Positions 44,308 through 53,196 of a stretch of 64,000 bases of DNA are shown piece by piece. Both the position numbers and the translations under genes were made by a program. The notes beneath the pieces are model-generated. The model searched no databases, was not told the origin of the DNA, and was given only the letters and a program-made list of their open reading frames with translations. This DNA is from Acidobacteriota bacterium. Lineage in GTDB: Bacteria; Acidobacteriota; Terriglobia; Bryobacterales; Bryobacteraceae. Location: assembly GCA_016185425.1 (NCBI GenBank), contig JACPNQ010000015.1:1-64000 (forward strand), written 5' to 3'. The stretch's first letter is position 1; every line of letters starts with the position of its first letter.

Positions 44308-44571
44308 ATGTCGAGCGTTTTGACCTCGCGAGAGGAAGGCGAGCTTTTGCTGGTGCGGTTGCGCGTGGAGTCGCGGCATTTGGAGGAGGTATTGGAAGCA
44401 CTGGCGGATTTGCCGTTCCCGGTGAATCCTGACCTCCAGCATGTAGGGCTGCATAGCGTGGTGGAGTTTCCGGCGTATGAGCATCGTCTGGCGGCAGTGC
44501 AAGAGGCGTTAAAGCCGTTTGAACTTTCCGTTGAAACACGGCGGATGATGGATGCGATTCGGGCGCAATAG
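44308..44571 (+). CDS. 87-residue protein downstream of SAM-II riboswitch, unknown function
   Basis: From ATG 44308 with AAGGAG (44297-44302) five bases ahead; the longer frame lacks such a site. The order of strands and helices (LLLVRLRV, then HLEEVLEALADL, then SVVEFP, then HRLAAVQEALKPF) suggests a beta-alpha-beta-beta-alpha-beta ferredoxin/ACT-like fold. No catalytic residues can be named. Given the riboswitch in its leader, it may act in methionine or SAM metabolism, perhaps as a regulator. Its end overlaps the start of the serine hydrolase gene by 20 bases. Confidence 0.7.
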   Translation: MSSVLTSREEGELLLVRLRVESRHLEEVLEALADLPFPVNPDLQHVGLHSVVEFPAYEHRLAAVQEALKPFELSVETRRMMDAIRAQ

Positions 44572-45764
44572 TTGCGTGTGCCTATTGCTGGCGGGCGTGT
44601 GCCTCCTGGCCGAAGAGTTGAAGCCTGTTGCACCGCGCGCGGACTGGGAACAGGCGAAGCCGGAGGCGGCGGGCTATTCGAGCGCACGGCTGGAGGCGTT
44701 GCGGGGCTGGCTGAAGACGCAGCAGACGACGGCGATGATGCTGGTCTACCGGGGCCGGGTCATTTTCGAGTACGGCGATTTGCAACGAGTTAGTAAAGTA
44801 GCGTCGGTGCGGAAGAGCATTCTGGCAATGTTATTCGGCAACTATATCGCAGCCGGTAAGGCGGACCTGGACAAGAAGGTGGAGGCATTGGGACTGAAGG
44901 ATGTGCAACCCTTCCTCGACATCGAGAAGCACGCCACACTGCGGCACTTACTGACGGCACGCTCGGGAATCTATCATCCGTCGGGGAACGATGGCCTGAC
45001 GTCGCTCTCGCCACGACGGGGCGCCCGAGTTTCCCGGGACGCGATTCCAGTATCAGAACTGGGACTTCAACGCTGCGGGGACGGCGTTTGAGAAGATTTC
45101 CGGGAAAGACATTTTCGATGCGGTGGAAACGGAGTTGGCGAAGCCGCTGGGGATGCAGGACTTTGACCGGAAAAAGCAGCGAAAGAACAGTTCCCTGCCC
45201 GATTCGGTGCACCCGGAGTACGCGATGTATCTGTCCACACGGGACATGGCGCGGCTGGGTGCGTTGATGTTCTTCGACGGCAATTGGAATGGGACACAAG
45301 TGATGCCCAAGGGCTGGGCGAGGGTTTTGACGACCCTGGTGACGCCGCACCACGAAATGCATCCGACGCAGCTTCACCTGCGAACACGCCAGGGTCTTTG
45401 GGGTTACGGGATGTTGTGGTGGGTTTGGGACGCACCGGAGGCGATGGCCGATGCGATGACCGGGCCGCTCCACGGAGCCTACAGCGCGATGGGCGCAAAC
45501 GGCCAGTACATCACTGTGCTGCCCGCGATGGAGATGGTGCTGGCGCACAAAGTGGATTTCGATACGGATGGCTCCCGTCAGATTTCGCCGGAGGAGTTCC
45601 ACGCCATCTTGAGCATGGGATCGCCTCCGGCTGTCCGGGCGGGTGCAAGTAGTTACTACTGCATCGGAAGTGTGACTGCGTTCGAAATGCGGCCGTTCGA
45701 TTCGACGCGGAGCGGGGTGCTGTCGTCCGGCCCGGGGACGGCGGGAGCCATGAAGTTGATTTGA
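44552..45764 (+). pseudogene. Frameshifted serine hydrolase (beta-lactamase/class C fold)
   Basis: ATG 44552 opens a signal peptide (CVCLLLAGVCLLAEE) and then the class C beta-lactamase-like core: SxxK motif in SVRKSILAMLFGNY and GIYHPSGND. Around 44990-45005 the reading frame changes; the following frame continues PEFPGTRFQYQNWDFNAAG (the Y-x-N motif), ETELAKPLGMQDF and a late AMGANGQY. So one product is split by a single indel. The tail after SPEEFHAILSM runs ~45 residues further than expected, to 45764. The last 109 bases lie antisense to the C terminus of the convergent hydrolase gene. Sequencing error remains possible for the indel. Confidence 0.75.
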
Positions 45765-47380
45765 TCTAGACCGGCGAAGCCAGGGGCGCGGCCAGCGTAC
45801 AGAACTTGCGCTTCCAGATCGCCAACAAAAACCTTGGGCGCGATTTTGGCCCATTGCAGGCCGTCGCGGGATTCGGTGGCACCGAGCCCGGTGAGATAGA
45901 GGCTGATGACGTCGCCGGCGCGGGCTTTCGACTGCGCGGTGATGACAACCCCCGAGACGGCGTTGAGCGCGGAGGCGGGTCCGGCGCCGGTTCCCGTTTG
46001 AGTGAAGATGGCGGGAACTGCGGGCTCAATGAGGATATTGAGCCTGTGGGAACCCGCCTCGCTCTTGACTGTGAGGGTGACAAGGCCAGACGCATCCTCA
46101 GGGAGGATGGCATTGATCTGCGTGGGTCCGGCAAATTGCAGGCCGAGCTGTTTGCCGGCGGCGAGAAGTTGGGCTCCGGCGAGCGTTGGGGGAAGCGGGA
46201 GCGATTGCGCGGCGGCGCTGGCGGCTGTGAGGCCGGCGCCGTAGAGGCTGACGAACATACCGGGAGCGAGGGTGCGTGTGGGCACACGCCCGGCGGCGGG
46301 GAGGACGGCGGCCGCGCGCGGACCGGGTTTGACGATGGCGACCGAGTAAAGGCCGGCGGTGATGGACTGGGGCACCGTCGCGCTGCCGGCAGGAGAGGTA
46401 ATTGCCAGGGTTTGCGTTCCGGCGGCGATCTGCTCAGCGTAGAAATAGTCGAGGACTTTCGGCAATTGCGTCGTCCCGGCGGCGATAGCTGTGACGCCGG
46501 TAACGGGATTGTCGTCCTTATCTCGAGCGGAGACGAGCAGCCCGCCACGCGTGGACCCGATGGGGTCGGCGCTCAGAGCCGTACCGAGGTTGCCCCATTC
46601 GTCGGTGCCAATGAGGAAACTGCGAACGATGCGCCAGCTTAGGTGGTCGTCGGAGTTGACCTTGGCAATGAAGGGGGGACGGCTACAGCCGGCAGCGAGC
46701 AGAGCCAAAACGCCGACGTCGGTGTGGCAGTAAGGGACAACGCGGGTACGTTCAGCGGAGGCGGCAAACGAAAGCGACGCCGAGGGAACGGGAACGAGAC
46801 CGTCGGTACCGTTAGAAACGTTTCCGATGACGGCGACGGAATCGACGCCTCGGAGATCGTCGCCGCCCTGGTTCCAGGTGGCGAGATCAAAAATGAACTG
46901 GCTGCCAGGAAGGATGGCGCGGACCTGGGGATCACTGCCGCCGGCCGCGAGCAGTGTAGCGGCGAGGCCGGGGCCGAATTGCGGCGTGGCGAGATAGACG
47001 GCCCTGCGAACCTTATGGTTGGACGGCGGATTGAACGCGCCTGGAGTGGTTTGCTTTCCGGCGAGGTAAGAGCGAAGAATCAGACCGCCCATGGAGTGGG
47101 CGACAACGTCGACCTGGGGAGCGTTGACCTCGGCAATGCGCTGGCCCAGAGCGGCGCCGAGGGCCTCCAGGGTTGGGCGCGTGAAGCCGGCGGGAGCGGT
47201 AACAGAGCAGTTATTGAAGAAAATAACTTCGCGGCCGAGGTCGCGGAGTTTCTGGGGGAGTTGGCCGAAAGTTGCTTCGGCAGTAACTGAATCGCAGGGG
47301 GGAACCTGATAACCGTTAATTAAAATGACGGGCTGGGCAAAGGCGATTAGGGCGAAGAGCAATAGAAATACACAGCGCAT
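45656..47380 (-). CDS. Lipase-like hydrolase with Solibacter-type C-terminal domain
   Basis: 574 residues with signal peptide (MRCVFLLLFALIAFAQ). Residues ~20-230 are an alpha/beta hydrolase: oxyanion-type VILINGYQVPP and nucleophile VVAHSMGGLILRSY, with later NGTDGLVPVPS and a His in YCHTDV. An Ig-like middle follows. The final ~220 residues (PGMFVSLYGAGLT, PTQINAILPEDASG, ISLYLTGLGAT, GFAGLDQINF) match the C-terminal domain seen in many Solibacter exported proteins (TIGR03437-like). That domain is thought to be structural or for surface sorting. The 3' end overlaps the convergent serine hydrolase frame by 109 bases. Confidence 0.88.
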   Translation of the reverse strand: MRCVFLLLFALIAFAQPVILINGYQVPPCDSVTAEATFGQLPQKLRDLGREVIFFNNCSVTAPAGFTRPTLEALGAALGQRIAEVNAPQVDVVAHSMGGLILRSYLAGKQTTPGAFNPPSNHKVRRAVYLATPQFGPGLAATLLAAGGSDPQVRAILPGSQFIFDLATWNQGGDDLRGVDSVAVIGNVSNGTDGLVPVPSASLSFAASAERTRVVPYCHTDVGVLALLAAGCSRPPFIAKVNSDDHLSWRIVRSFLIGTDEWGNLGTALSADPIGSTRGGLLVSARDKDDNPVTGVTAIAAGTTQLPKVLDYFYAEQIAAGTQTLAITSPAGSATVPQSITAGLYSVAIVKPGPRAAAVLPAAGRVPTRTLAPGMFVSLYGAGLTAASAAAQSLPLPPTLAGAQLLAAGKQLGLQFAGPTQINAILPEDASGLVTLTVKSEAGSHRLNILIEPAVPAIFTQTGTGAGPASALNAVSGVVITAQSKARAGDVISLYLTGLGATESRDGLQWAKIAPKVFVGDLEAQVLYAGRAPGFAGLDQINFMAPAVPGPDDSTPLRVESNGRISNAVTLPMQ

Positions 47381-47392
47381 GGCCTATTGAAA

Positions 47393-47425
47393 CACGAAGG
47401 CCGCCCGGCGGGGGCGGCCTTCGTG
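47393..47425 (-). terminator. Strong hairpin terminator after the cold-shock gene
   Basis: CACGAAGGCCGCCC (47393-47406) pairs perfectly with GGGCGGCCTTCGTG (47412-47425), a 14-bp stem with a 5-base loop. On the minus strand it follows the cold-shock stop by 21 bases and is trailed by only TTTC. It probably ends cold-shock transcription before the lipase-like gene, whose start (47380) lies just beyond. Confidence 0.75.
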
Positions 47426-47446
47426 GATCTTACGATGCGATCGGTG

Positions 47447-47650
47447 TTAGGGGCGACCGACGTTTTCGGCCTGCAGGCCCTTAGGGCCAGTCTTGACCTC
47501 GAATTCCACCTCCGTGCCCTCATCGAGGGTCTTGTAACCATTCATTTGAATGGCGGAAAAATGGACGAAGACGTCCTCACCGCTGGCACGCTGGATAAAG
47601 CCGTAGCCCTTCGCAGCGTTGAACCATTTCACGACACCTTTTTCTCTCAC
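47447..47650 (-). CDS. Cold-shock domain protein
   Basis: 67 residues from GTG 47650, with AGGAG six to ten bases upstream, instead of the longer in-frame ATG. Both RNA-binding motifs are present: KGYGFIQ (RNP1) and VFVHFSAIQ (RNP2). The sequence ends at the usual place (QAENVGRP). CspA-type proteins are RNA chaperones binding single-stranded RNA and DNA. The leader 47651-47808 is unusually long for so small a gene, as is common in cold-shock genes where the 5' RNA regulates expression. Confidence 0.93.
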   Translation of the reverse strand: MREKGVVKWFNAAKGYGFIQRASGEDVFVHFSAIQMNGYKTLDEGTEVEFEVKTGPKGLQAENVGRP

Positions 47651-47808
47651 TACCGATCTCCTAATGCTAAACACCAAGCCGCGCCAAAGGGCCGTCAGGG
47701 CGAAACCCTTCGGCCGGATGGTGAGTATGCGGATGGCTTCTTGCTCGGAGTATTTTCTCAGAAGGACCGCTAGAAGGCAAACTATTTTTTCACACAGGTG
47801 AAAGATTC

Positions 47809-49230
47809 TTAGGAGATTAGCTTGCGGACGATCTCGCCGTGGACGTCGGTCAGGCGGAATTCGCGGCCCATAAAGCGGTAGGTAAGGCGGGTATGGTCGA
47901 AGCCCAAGAGGTGGAGGATAGTGGCTTGCAGGTCGTTAATATGGACCTTGTCCTCAAGGATATTCAGGCTGAAATCGTCTGTTTTTCCAATGACCTGACC
48001 GGTCTTGACGCCGCCGCCGGACAGCCAGATGGAGAAGCCGTTCGGGTTGTGGTCGCGGCCCGCGTTATCGGCATCCTCCGGGCGGCGCATTTCGGACATT
48101 GGGGTACGGCCGAACTCGCCGGCCCAGACGACTAAGGTTTCGTCGAGCAGGCCGCGCTGCTTCAGATCCTTAATGAGCGCGGCGGAGGGCTGGTCGGTGG
48201 TTTTGGTTTGCTTGGGCAGGTTTTGGTTAATGCTCGAATGGTGATCCCATGAGGCGTGCATCAGCAGGACAAAGCGGACGCCGCGTTCGATCATGCGGCG
48301 GGCGAGCAGGCAGTTAGTGGCGTAGGCGTTCGGTTCCTTGCCGATACCGTACATGTCGAGGGTTGCCTGGGACTCCTTGGAAAAGTCGAGGAGTTCCGGC
48401 GCGCTGGCTTGCATCTTATAGGCAAGCTCATAGGAATGGATGCGAGCGTTGATTTCATCGTCCCCGGTCTGCGCCTGATGCATCTGGTTCATGTCCCGGA
48501 TGGCATCGAGGCGGGCGCGCTGGGTCTGGTTACTAATTCCGGTGGGGTTGGAGAGATAGAGAATCGGGTCGCCGGAGTTACGGAACTGGGTGCCGGCGTA
48601 AGTAGAAGGTAAGAAGCCGGAGGAGAAGTTATCGGTGCCACCGCTGGTGCCGACACCGCTGGAGAGAACGACGAAGCCGGGAAGGTTCTCGCTCTCGCTG
48701 CCTAGCCCATAGAGGGCCCAGCTTCCCATGCTGGGACGGCCAACCTGATTGTGGCCAGTGAAGAGCTGGAGCTGGCCGGGGTGGTGGTTGAACTGGTCGC
48801 TCTGCATAGAGCGGACCAGGCAGATATCGTCGGCGATAGACGCGGTGTGCGGCAAGAGATCGGAAAGGTCCATGCCGGCCTGGCCGTATTTTTTGAAGGT
48901 GCGCGGACTGCCGAGGACGGCCGCGGTCGGCTTGATAAACGCCAGCTTCATGTCCTTGGTGAGCGACGGCGGGAGCGATTTGCCGTGCCATTCTGTGAGC
49001 AGAGGCTTGGGATCGAAGAGATCCATCTGGCTGGGGGCACCTTCCTGGAAAAGGAAGATGACGCGTTTGGCCTTGGGAGCATAGTGCGGCTTACGGGGCG
49101 CCAGGGGGTTGGTCGCGGCGGTGGCGCCGTAGCCGTTGCGGGCGAGGAGGTCGGCGACGGCGATCGTGCCGAGACCGCCGGTGATTTTCTGAAGGAACTC
49201 GCGGCGTTTTTGGATGGCGAGAAGGTTCAT
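47809..49230 (-). CDS. DUF1501 family exported protein (second copy)
   Basis: 473 residues and clearly paralogous to the protein at 467-1861: [34 protein letters not shown] and [14 protein letters not shown] repeat the same plan. The N terminus has [13 protein letters not shown], a twin-arginine-like signal. Function is unproven; the fold is that of alkaline phosphatase/sulfatase relatives. It lies 6 bases after its DUF1553 partner and at the end of a run that begins with ruvA. Confidence 0.93.
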   Translation of the reverse strand: MNLLAIQKRREFLQKITGGLGTIAVADLLARNGYGATAATNPLAPRKPHYAPKAKRVIFLFQEGAPSQMDLFDPKPLLTEWHGKSLPPSLTKDMKLAFIKPTAAVLGSPRTFKKYGQAGMDLSDLLPHTASIADDICLVRSMQSDQFNHHPGQLQLFTGHNQVGRPSMGSWALYGLGSESENLPGFVVLSSGVGTSGGTDNFSSGFLPSTYAGTQFRNSGDPILYLSNPTGISNQTQRARLDAIRDMNQMHQAQTGDDEINARIHSYELAYKMQASAPELLDFSKESQATLDMYGIGKEPNAYATNCLLARRMIERGVRFVLLMHASWDHHSSINQNLPKQTKTTDQPSAALIKDLKQRGLLDETLVVWAGEFGRTPMSEMRRPEDADNAGRDHNPNGFSIWLSGGGVKTGQVIGKTDDFSLNILEDKVHINDLQATILHLLGFDHTRLTYRFMGREFRLTDVHGEIVRKLIS

Positions 49231-49236
49231 CGGGAA

Positions 49237-51759
49237 TTACTCACGGTTGACGAATTCGTCGAGGTTGAGAAGGACACTGGCGAGGCCGGTCCAGGCGGCA
49301 TGCTCGGCGCGATCGATGCCGGGGACGATGGGAACCGGAAGCGCTTTCTCGTTTGCAAAGAGAGTGCGCTGCTGATCGAGGTACTTGGAGAGGCGTTCGA
49401 TCTCGGCCGGGCGCGCGTCGCGGTTGAGGACGAGCCGCGCGGCAACTTGAATGCGGTCCTTATTGCCGGCGGGACCTTCGCGGAGGACGCGGAGAGCAAG
49501 GATTTCGGCGGCTTCGAGGAAGACGGGATCGTTGAGGAGATTGAGCGCCTGGAGAGAGGTATTCGAGCGGAGGCGGCGGCAGGCGGCAGTAGTGGAGCGA
49601 GGCGCGTCGAAGTTCATTAGCAGCGGGTAGGGGGTTGTGCGCTGGAAGTGGATGTAGAGACCCCGGCGGTACTGGTCAGTGCCGCTCGATATCTCCCACT
49701 TCGTTCCGCGCGCATAGCCGATGGAGGTGACGCCATCGGGCTGCGGAGGCTTGATGCTGGGACCGCCAATTTTACTCAAGTCGAGGAGACCGGCGGCAAA
49801 GAGAGCCGCGTCCCGGATGGTTTCCGCGTTGAGGCGCGTGCGCGACTGACGCGCCAACCACTTATTTTCGGGGTCCTTTTCGACGAGCTCTTTCGAAGCG
49901 CCGGAGGACTGCTTGTATGTCGCGGACGTGACGATGGTGCGGATGATCTGTTTGCGGCTCCAGCCGCTGTCACGGAACTGGGCAGCGAGGTAATCGAGGA
50001 GTTCGGGGTGCGACGGCCGCGCACCCATAACGCCGAAATCTTCGGGGGTCTTTACGATACCCTGCCCAAAAAGTTCCTGCCAGATGCGGTTGACGGTGAC
50101 GCGGGCGGTGAGCGGATTTTCCGGTGCGGTGAGCCAGGCGGCAAGGTCGAGGCGAGTGGCGCGGGCACCCTGTTTTTTGAGCGGCGGGAGGAAGCTGGGT
50201 GAGTCGGGCTCAACAGGGATGCCGAGTTGTTTGAAGTCGCCGCGGATACGGAGGTGAGACTGATGCGGGGCCGGGTCCTCGAGAATTGTATAGGCCTGGG
50301 TGAGCTGTGGATAAGCGCCTTCGAGCTCACGGAGTTTTTTGTCCAGCTCGTCGAACTTCAAATCCTTATACACCTTCTGGCCGACCGCAAAGTGGTAGTT
50401 ACGGATGAAGTGTGTTTCGAGAATTCGCTGTTCGCGCGGGGTGCGCTGCGCGTCAGACTTTTTGATGATGCGTTCGCCATCACCGCCCTCGGTGAGCTTG
50501 AGCAGGCAGTCCCAAGCCAAATCCCAATCGGTGCGGCGGCCCGGGTTCTTGAAGGCGTCGAGCATATCGACTTCCCAAGCAGGCTGCTTCTCGCGAACCT
50601 TGTACTGCGCGATCAACTCAGCGCGCTTCTTTTCAAACTCCGCGGCTTTGCGCATCCACAGGCCTGTTTCGCCAGGGAGAGGCGCGTCAATGTCCTCTTC
50701 GTCGGCGTTGTCGAAGAAGGCGTAGAGCTGATAGAAGTCCTTCTGCTTGGTGGGGTCGTACTTGTGATCGTGGCACTGGGCGCAACCGACTGTGAGGCCG
50801 AGCCATACCGATCCGACGGTGCTGGAGCGATCGGCTACATTTTCGAAGCGGAACTGGTTGTTGTCGATGCCGCCTTCCCGGTTGGTGAGGGTGTGGCGGT
50901 GGAAGCCGGTGGCGACTCGTTGTTCGACCGTCGAGTTGGGGAGCAAGTCACCGGCGATCTGCTCGCGGGTGAACTGATCAAACGGCATGTCGCGGTTGAT
51001 GGCATCGATCACCCAGTTGCGCCAGCGCCACGACCAGGGCCGGGCCCAGTCCTTTTCATAGCCGTCGGAATCGGCATAGCGAGCCTGATCCAGCCAGTGG
51101 CGCGCCCACTTTTCCCCGTACTGTGGGGAGGCGAGCAGGCGGTCGACTTGCTTTTCGTAGGCGTTGGGCGAGGCATCGTCGAGGAACGCGGCGAGTTCGG
51201 CAGGAGCCGGCGGAAGGCCGGTGATATCGAGCGACAGGCGGCGAAGGAGGGTTGGTTTATCGGCTTCGGGCGACGGGGAGAGCGACTGCCTGGTGAGTTG
51301 GTCGCGAACAAAGAAATCGATAGCGCCGGCTGGAGCGCCGGGCCTGCGAATCGGCTGGAAGGCCCAGTGGCGCGACTGGGACGGCTTGACTTGGGCGGCA
51401 TCGCGAACGGGGTAGTTGGCGCCTTGCTCGATCCATGCTTTTATAAGCGCAACCTGATCGGCGGGGAGTCCTTTCGAACCCATCGGCATGGGACGCAGGC
51501 CGTTGGCGCCGGTGACGCGCTGGACCAGCAGGCTTTCATCCGGTTTGCCGGGGATGATGACTTTACCGCCATAGCCGCCGGCGAGGGCGGCGGCGCGTTC
51601 GTCCAGGCGGAGACCGGAAGTTTGCTGCGACGGGCCGTGGCAGGCATAACATTTCGCGGCGAATATGGGCTCGATGTTCTTGATGAAATCGACCGGTTGC
51701 GCGGGGAGAGAGCAAGCCGCGAGCAGGCTATAGAGGAGAGTGCGTGGCACTTCTTTCAT
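49237..51759 (-). CDS. PSCyt1/DUF1549/DUF1553 cytochrome protein (second copy)
   Basis: 840 residues with signal peptide (LLYSLLAACSLPAQ). Haem motifs are CYACH near residue 36 and CAQCH (GCAQCHDHKYDP) in DUF1549; DUF1553 follows. It shares blocks such as YGEKWARHWLDQARYADSDG with the first copy at 1867-4338, so the two loci arose by duplication. The ATG is one base beyond the folK stop, which joins it to the ruvA-ruvB-folK run. Confidence 0.93.
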   Translation of the reverse strand: MKEVPRTLLYSLLAACSLPAQPVDFIKNIEPIFAAKCYACHGPSQQTSGLRLDERAAALAGGYGGKVIIPGKPDESLLVQRVTGANGLRPMPMGSKGLPADQVALIKAWIEQGANYPVRDAAQVKPSQSRHWAFQPIRRPGAPAGAIDFFVRDQLTRQSLSPSPEADKPTLLRRLSLDITGLPPAPAELAAFLDDASPNAYEKQVDRLLASPQYGEKWARHWLDQARYADSDGYEKDWARPWSWRWRNWVIDAINRDMPFDQFTREQIAGDLLPNSTVEQRVATGFHRHTLTNREGGIDNNQFRFENVADRSSTVGSVWLGLTVGCAQCHDHKYDPTKQKDFYQLYAFFDNADEEDIDAPLPGETGLWMRKAAEFEKKRAELIAQYKVREKQPAWEVDMLDAFKNPGRRTDWDLAWDCLLKLTEGGDGERIIKKSDAQRTPREQRILETHFIRNYHFAVGQKVYKDLKFDELDKKLRELEGAYPQLTQAYTILEDPAPHQSHLRIRGDFKQLGIPVEPDSPSFLPPLKKQGARATRLDLAAWLTAPENPLTARVTVNRIWQELFGQGIVKTPEDFGVMGARPSHPELLDYLAAQFRDSGWSRKQIIRTIVTSATYKQSSGASKELVEKDPENKWLARQSRTRLNAETIRDAALFAAGLLDLSKIGGPSIKPPQPDGVTSIGYARGTKWEISSGTDQYRRGLYIHFQRTTPYPLLMNFDAPRSTTAACRRLRSNTSLQALNLLNDPVFLEAAEILALRVLREGPAGNKDRIQVAARLVLNRDARPAEIERLSKYLDQQRTLFANEKALPVPIVPGIDRAEHAAWTGLASVLLNLDEFVNRE

Positions 51760-51760
51760 T

Positions 51761-52177
51761 CTAGCCTCGGGGCACGAGATGAGGCGCGATTTCGGCGAGA
51801 GGAATGAGAACGAACGGGCGCTCGTGGATGAGTGGATGCGGGATAGTGAGATGGGGCGTTTTCAAGATCAGATCACCGAAGTAGAGGATGTCGATGTCGA
51901 TATTACGCGGGCCTTTGTCGATGATCTTGCGGCGGCCCATGGCGCGCTCGATGCGCTGCGTTGTGCGGAGGAGCTGCGTGGCGAAGAGGTTGGTCCGCGC
52001 TTCGAGGACCATATTGAGGAATTTCGGTTGATCGAGCACATAAGCGGGCTCCGTTTCAATGACGCTGCTGCAGCGGACCACCTCAATATGTTCGTAATTG
52101 AGGAGTGCGATCGCCTGGTTGAGCGCAGCCTCACGGTCGCCGAGGTTGGAGCCGAGTGCGAGGTAGACGGTGGTCAA
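51761..52177 (-). CDS. folK: 6-hydroxymethylpterin pyrophosphokinase
   Basis: 138 residues. The family opening ALGSNLGDREAALNQAI and the signature GPRNIDIDILYFGD with later HPLIHERPFVLIPLAEI are all present. The enzyme transfers pyrophosphate from ATP to 6-hydroxymethyl-7,8-dihydropterin in folate synthesis. The start is TTG 52177, overlapping the ruvB stop by four bases (TTGA); no ATG is available. Its stop is one base from the next gene. Confidence 0.95.
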   Translation of the reverse strand: MTTVYLALGSNLGDREAALNQAIALLNYEHIEVVRCSSVIETEPAYVLDQPKFLNMVLEARTNLFATQLLRTTQRIERAMGRRKIIDKGPRNIDIDILYFGDLILKTPHLTIPHPLIHERPFVLIPLAEIAPHLVPRG

Positions 52178-53196
52178 AACAAGTTCTGCTGCGCGGTGGG
52201 CGGTGGCGGGATCTTGAAGTATTCGAAGGCGCGGCGGGTGGCGACGCGGCCGCGGGGCGTACGGTCGAGGAAGCCGAGCTGCATCAGGTACGGTTCATAG
52301 ACGTCTTCGATGGTTGCCTCTTCCTCGTCAATGGACGCGGCTATGGTTTTGATGCCGACGGGGCCGCCGGAGTACTTTTCGAGCACGGTGGTCATGATCT
52401 TTTGATCGATCTCATCGAGGCCGTAGCGGTCGACTTCGAGGAGGTCGAGCGCGGTGACGGCGACTTCGTGACTGACGTGTCCCTTCGCGCGAACCTGGGC
52501 ATAATCGCGGACACGGCGGAGAAGGCGGTTGGCGATACGCGGCGTGCCACGGGCGCGGCGTGCAATCTCCGCGGCACCCGGTTCGTCGACGGCGATCCGC
52601 AGGAGGCCGGCGCTGCGAAGAACGATGCTGGTAAGGTCGTTGATGTCGTAGGGGTTCAACCGCAACACCAGTCCAAAGCGGCCGCGAAGCGGAGCGCTGA
52701 TTAGACCTTGCCGCGTGGTGGCGCCGATGGCCGTGAAACGGTTGATGTTCATCGAGTGTGTGCGGGCGCCGGCGCCGGTGCCGATCATGATGTCGACACG
52801 GAAATCTTCAAGCGCGGAGTAGAGAATCTCTTCGATGTCGGGCAGGAGCCGATGAATTTCATCGATGAAGAAGACTTGCTTTTCGCGGAGGTTGGTGAGC
52901 ACTCCGGTGAGGTCGAGCTTCTTTTGAAGGATAGGCGCGGCGGTTTGATCGAAGGCGACATCGAGCTCGCCGGAGATGATGTTGGCGAGGGTGGTTTTGC
53001 CGAGACCGGGAGGACCGTAGAGGAGGACATGGTCGAGCGCTTCGCCGCGTTGACGCGCGGCCTCGATGGCGATCGAGAGGTTTTCTTTCAGGCGATTCTG
53101 GCCGGTGAATTCTGCGAGCCGGCTGGGGCGCAGAGCCGTTTCGAACTGGCGTTCGCCTTCCATAACGGCGCCGGAGATGAGCTCGCGGTCGCGCAT
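52174..53196 (-). CDS. ruvB: Holliday junction branch migration helicase RuvB
   Basis: 340 residues. Walker A is LYGPPGLGKTTLANI near residue 59, Walker B FIDEIHRLLPDIEE, with ATTRQGLISAPL (sensor 1) and GTPRIANRLLRRVRDYAQ (sensor 2/Arg finger region). The winged-helix C terminus is LMQLGFLDRTPRGR. RuvB hexamers drive branch migration at Holliday junctions with RuvA. The start overlaps the ruvA stop by one base (TGATG), the classical ruvAB arrangement. Confidence 0.98.
   Translation of the reverse strand: MRDRELISGAVMEGERQFETALRPSRLAEFTGQNRLKENLSIAIEAARQRGEALDHVLLYGPPGLGKTTLANIISGELDVAFDQTAAPILQKKLDLTGVLTNLREKQVFFIDEIHRLLPDIEEILYSALEDFRVDIMIGTGAGARTHSMNINRFTAIGATTRQGLISAPLRGRFGLVLRLNPYDINDLTSIVLRSAGLLRIAVDEPGAAEIARRARGTPRIANRLLRRVRDYAQVRAKGHVSHEVAVTALDLLEVDRYGLDEIDQKIMTTVLEKYSGGPVGIKTIAASIDEEEATIEDVYEPYLMQLGFLDRTPRGRVATRRAFEYFKIPPPPTAQQNLF

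Noticed and set aside
50227..51807. 526-codon plus-strand open frame antisense to the second DUF1553 gene
   Set aside because: It mirrors a well-supported gene in a GC-rich sequence, has low-complexity composition and no recognisable motif.
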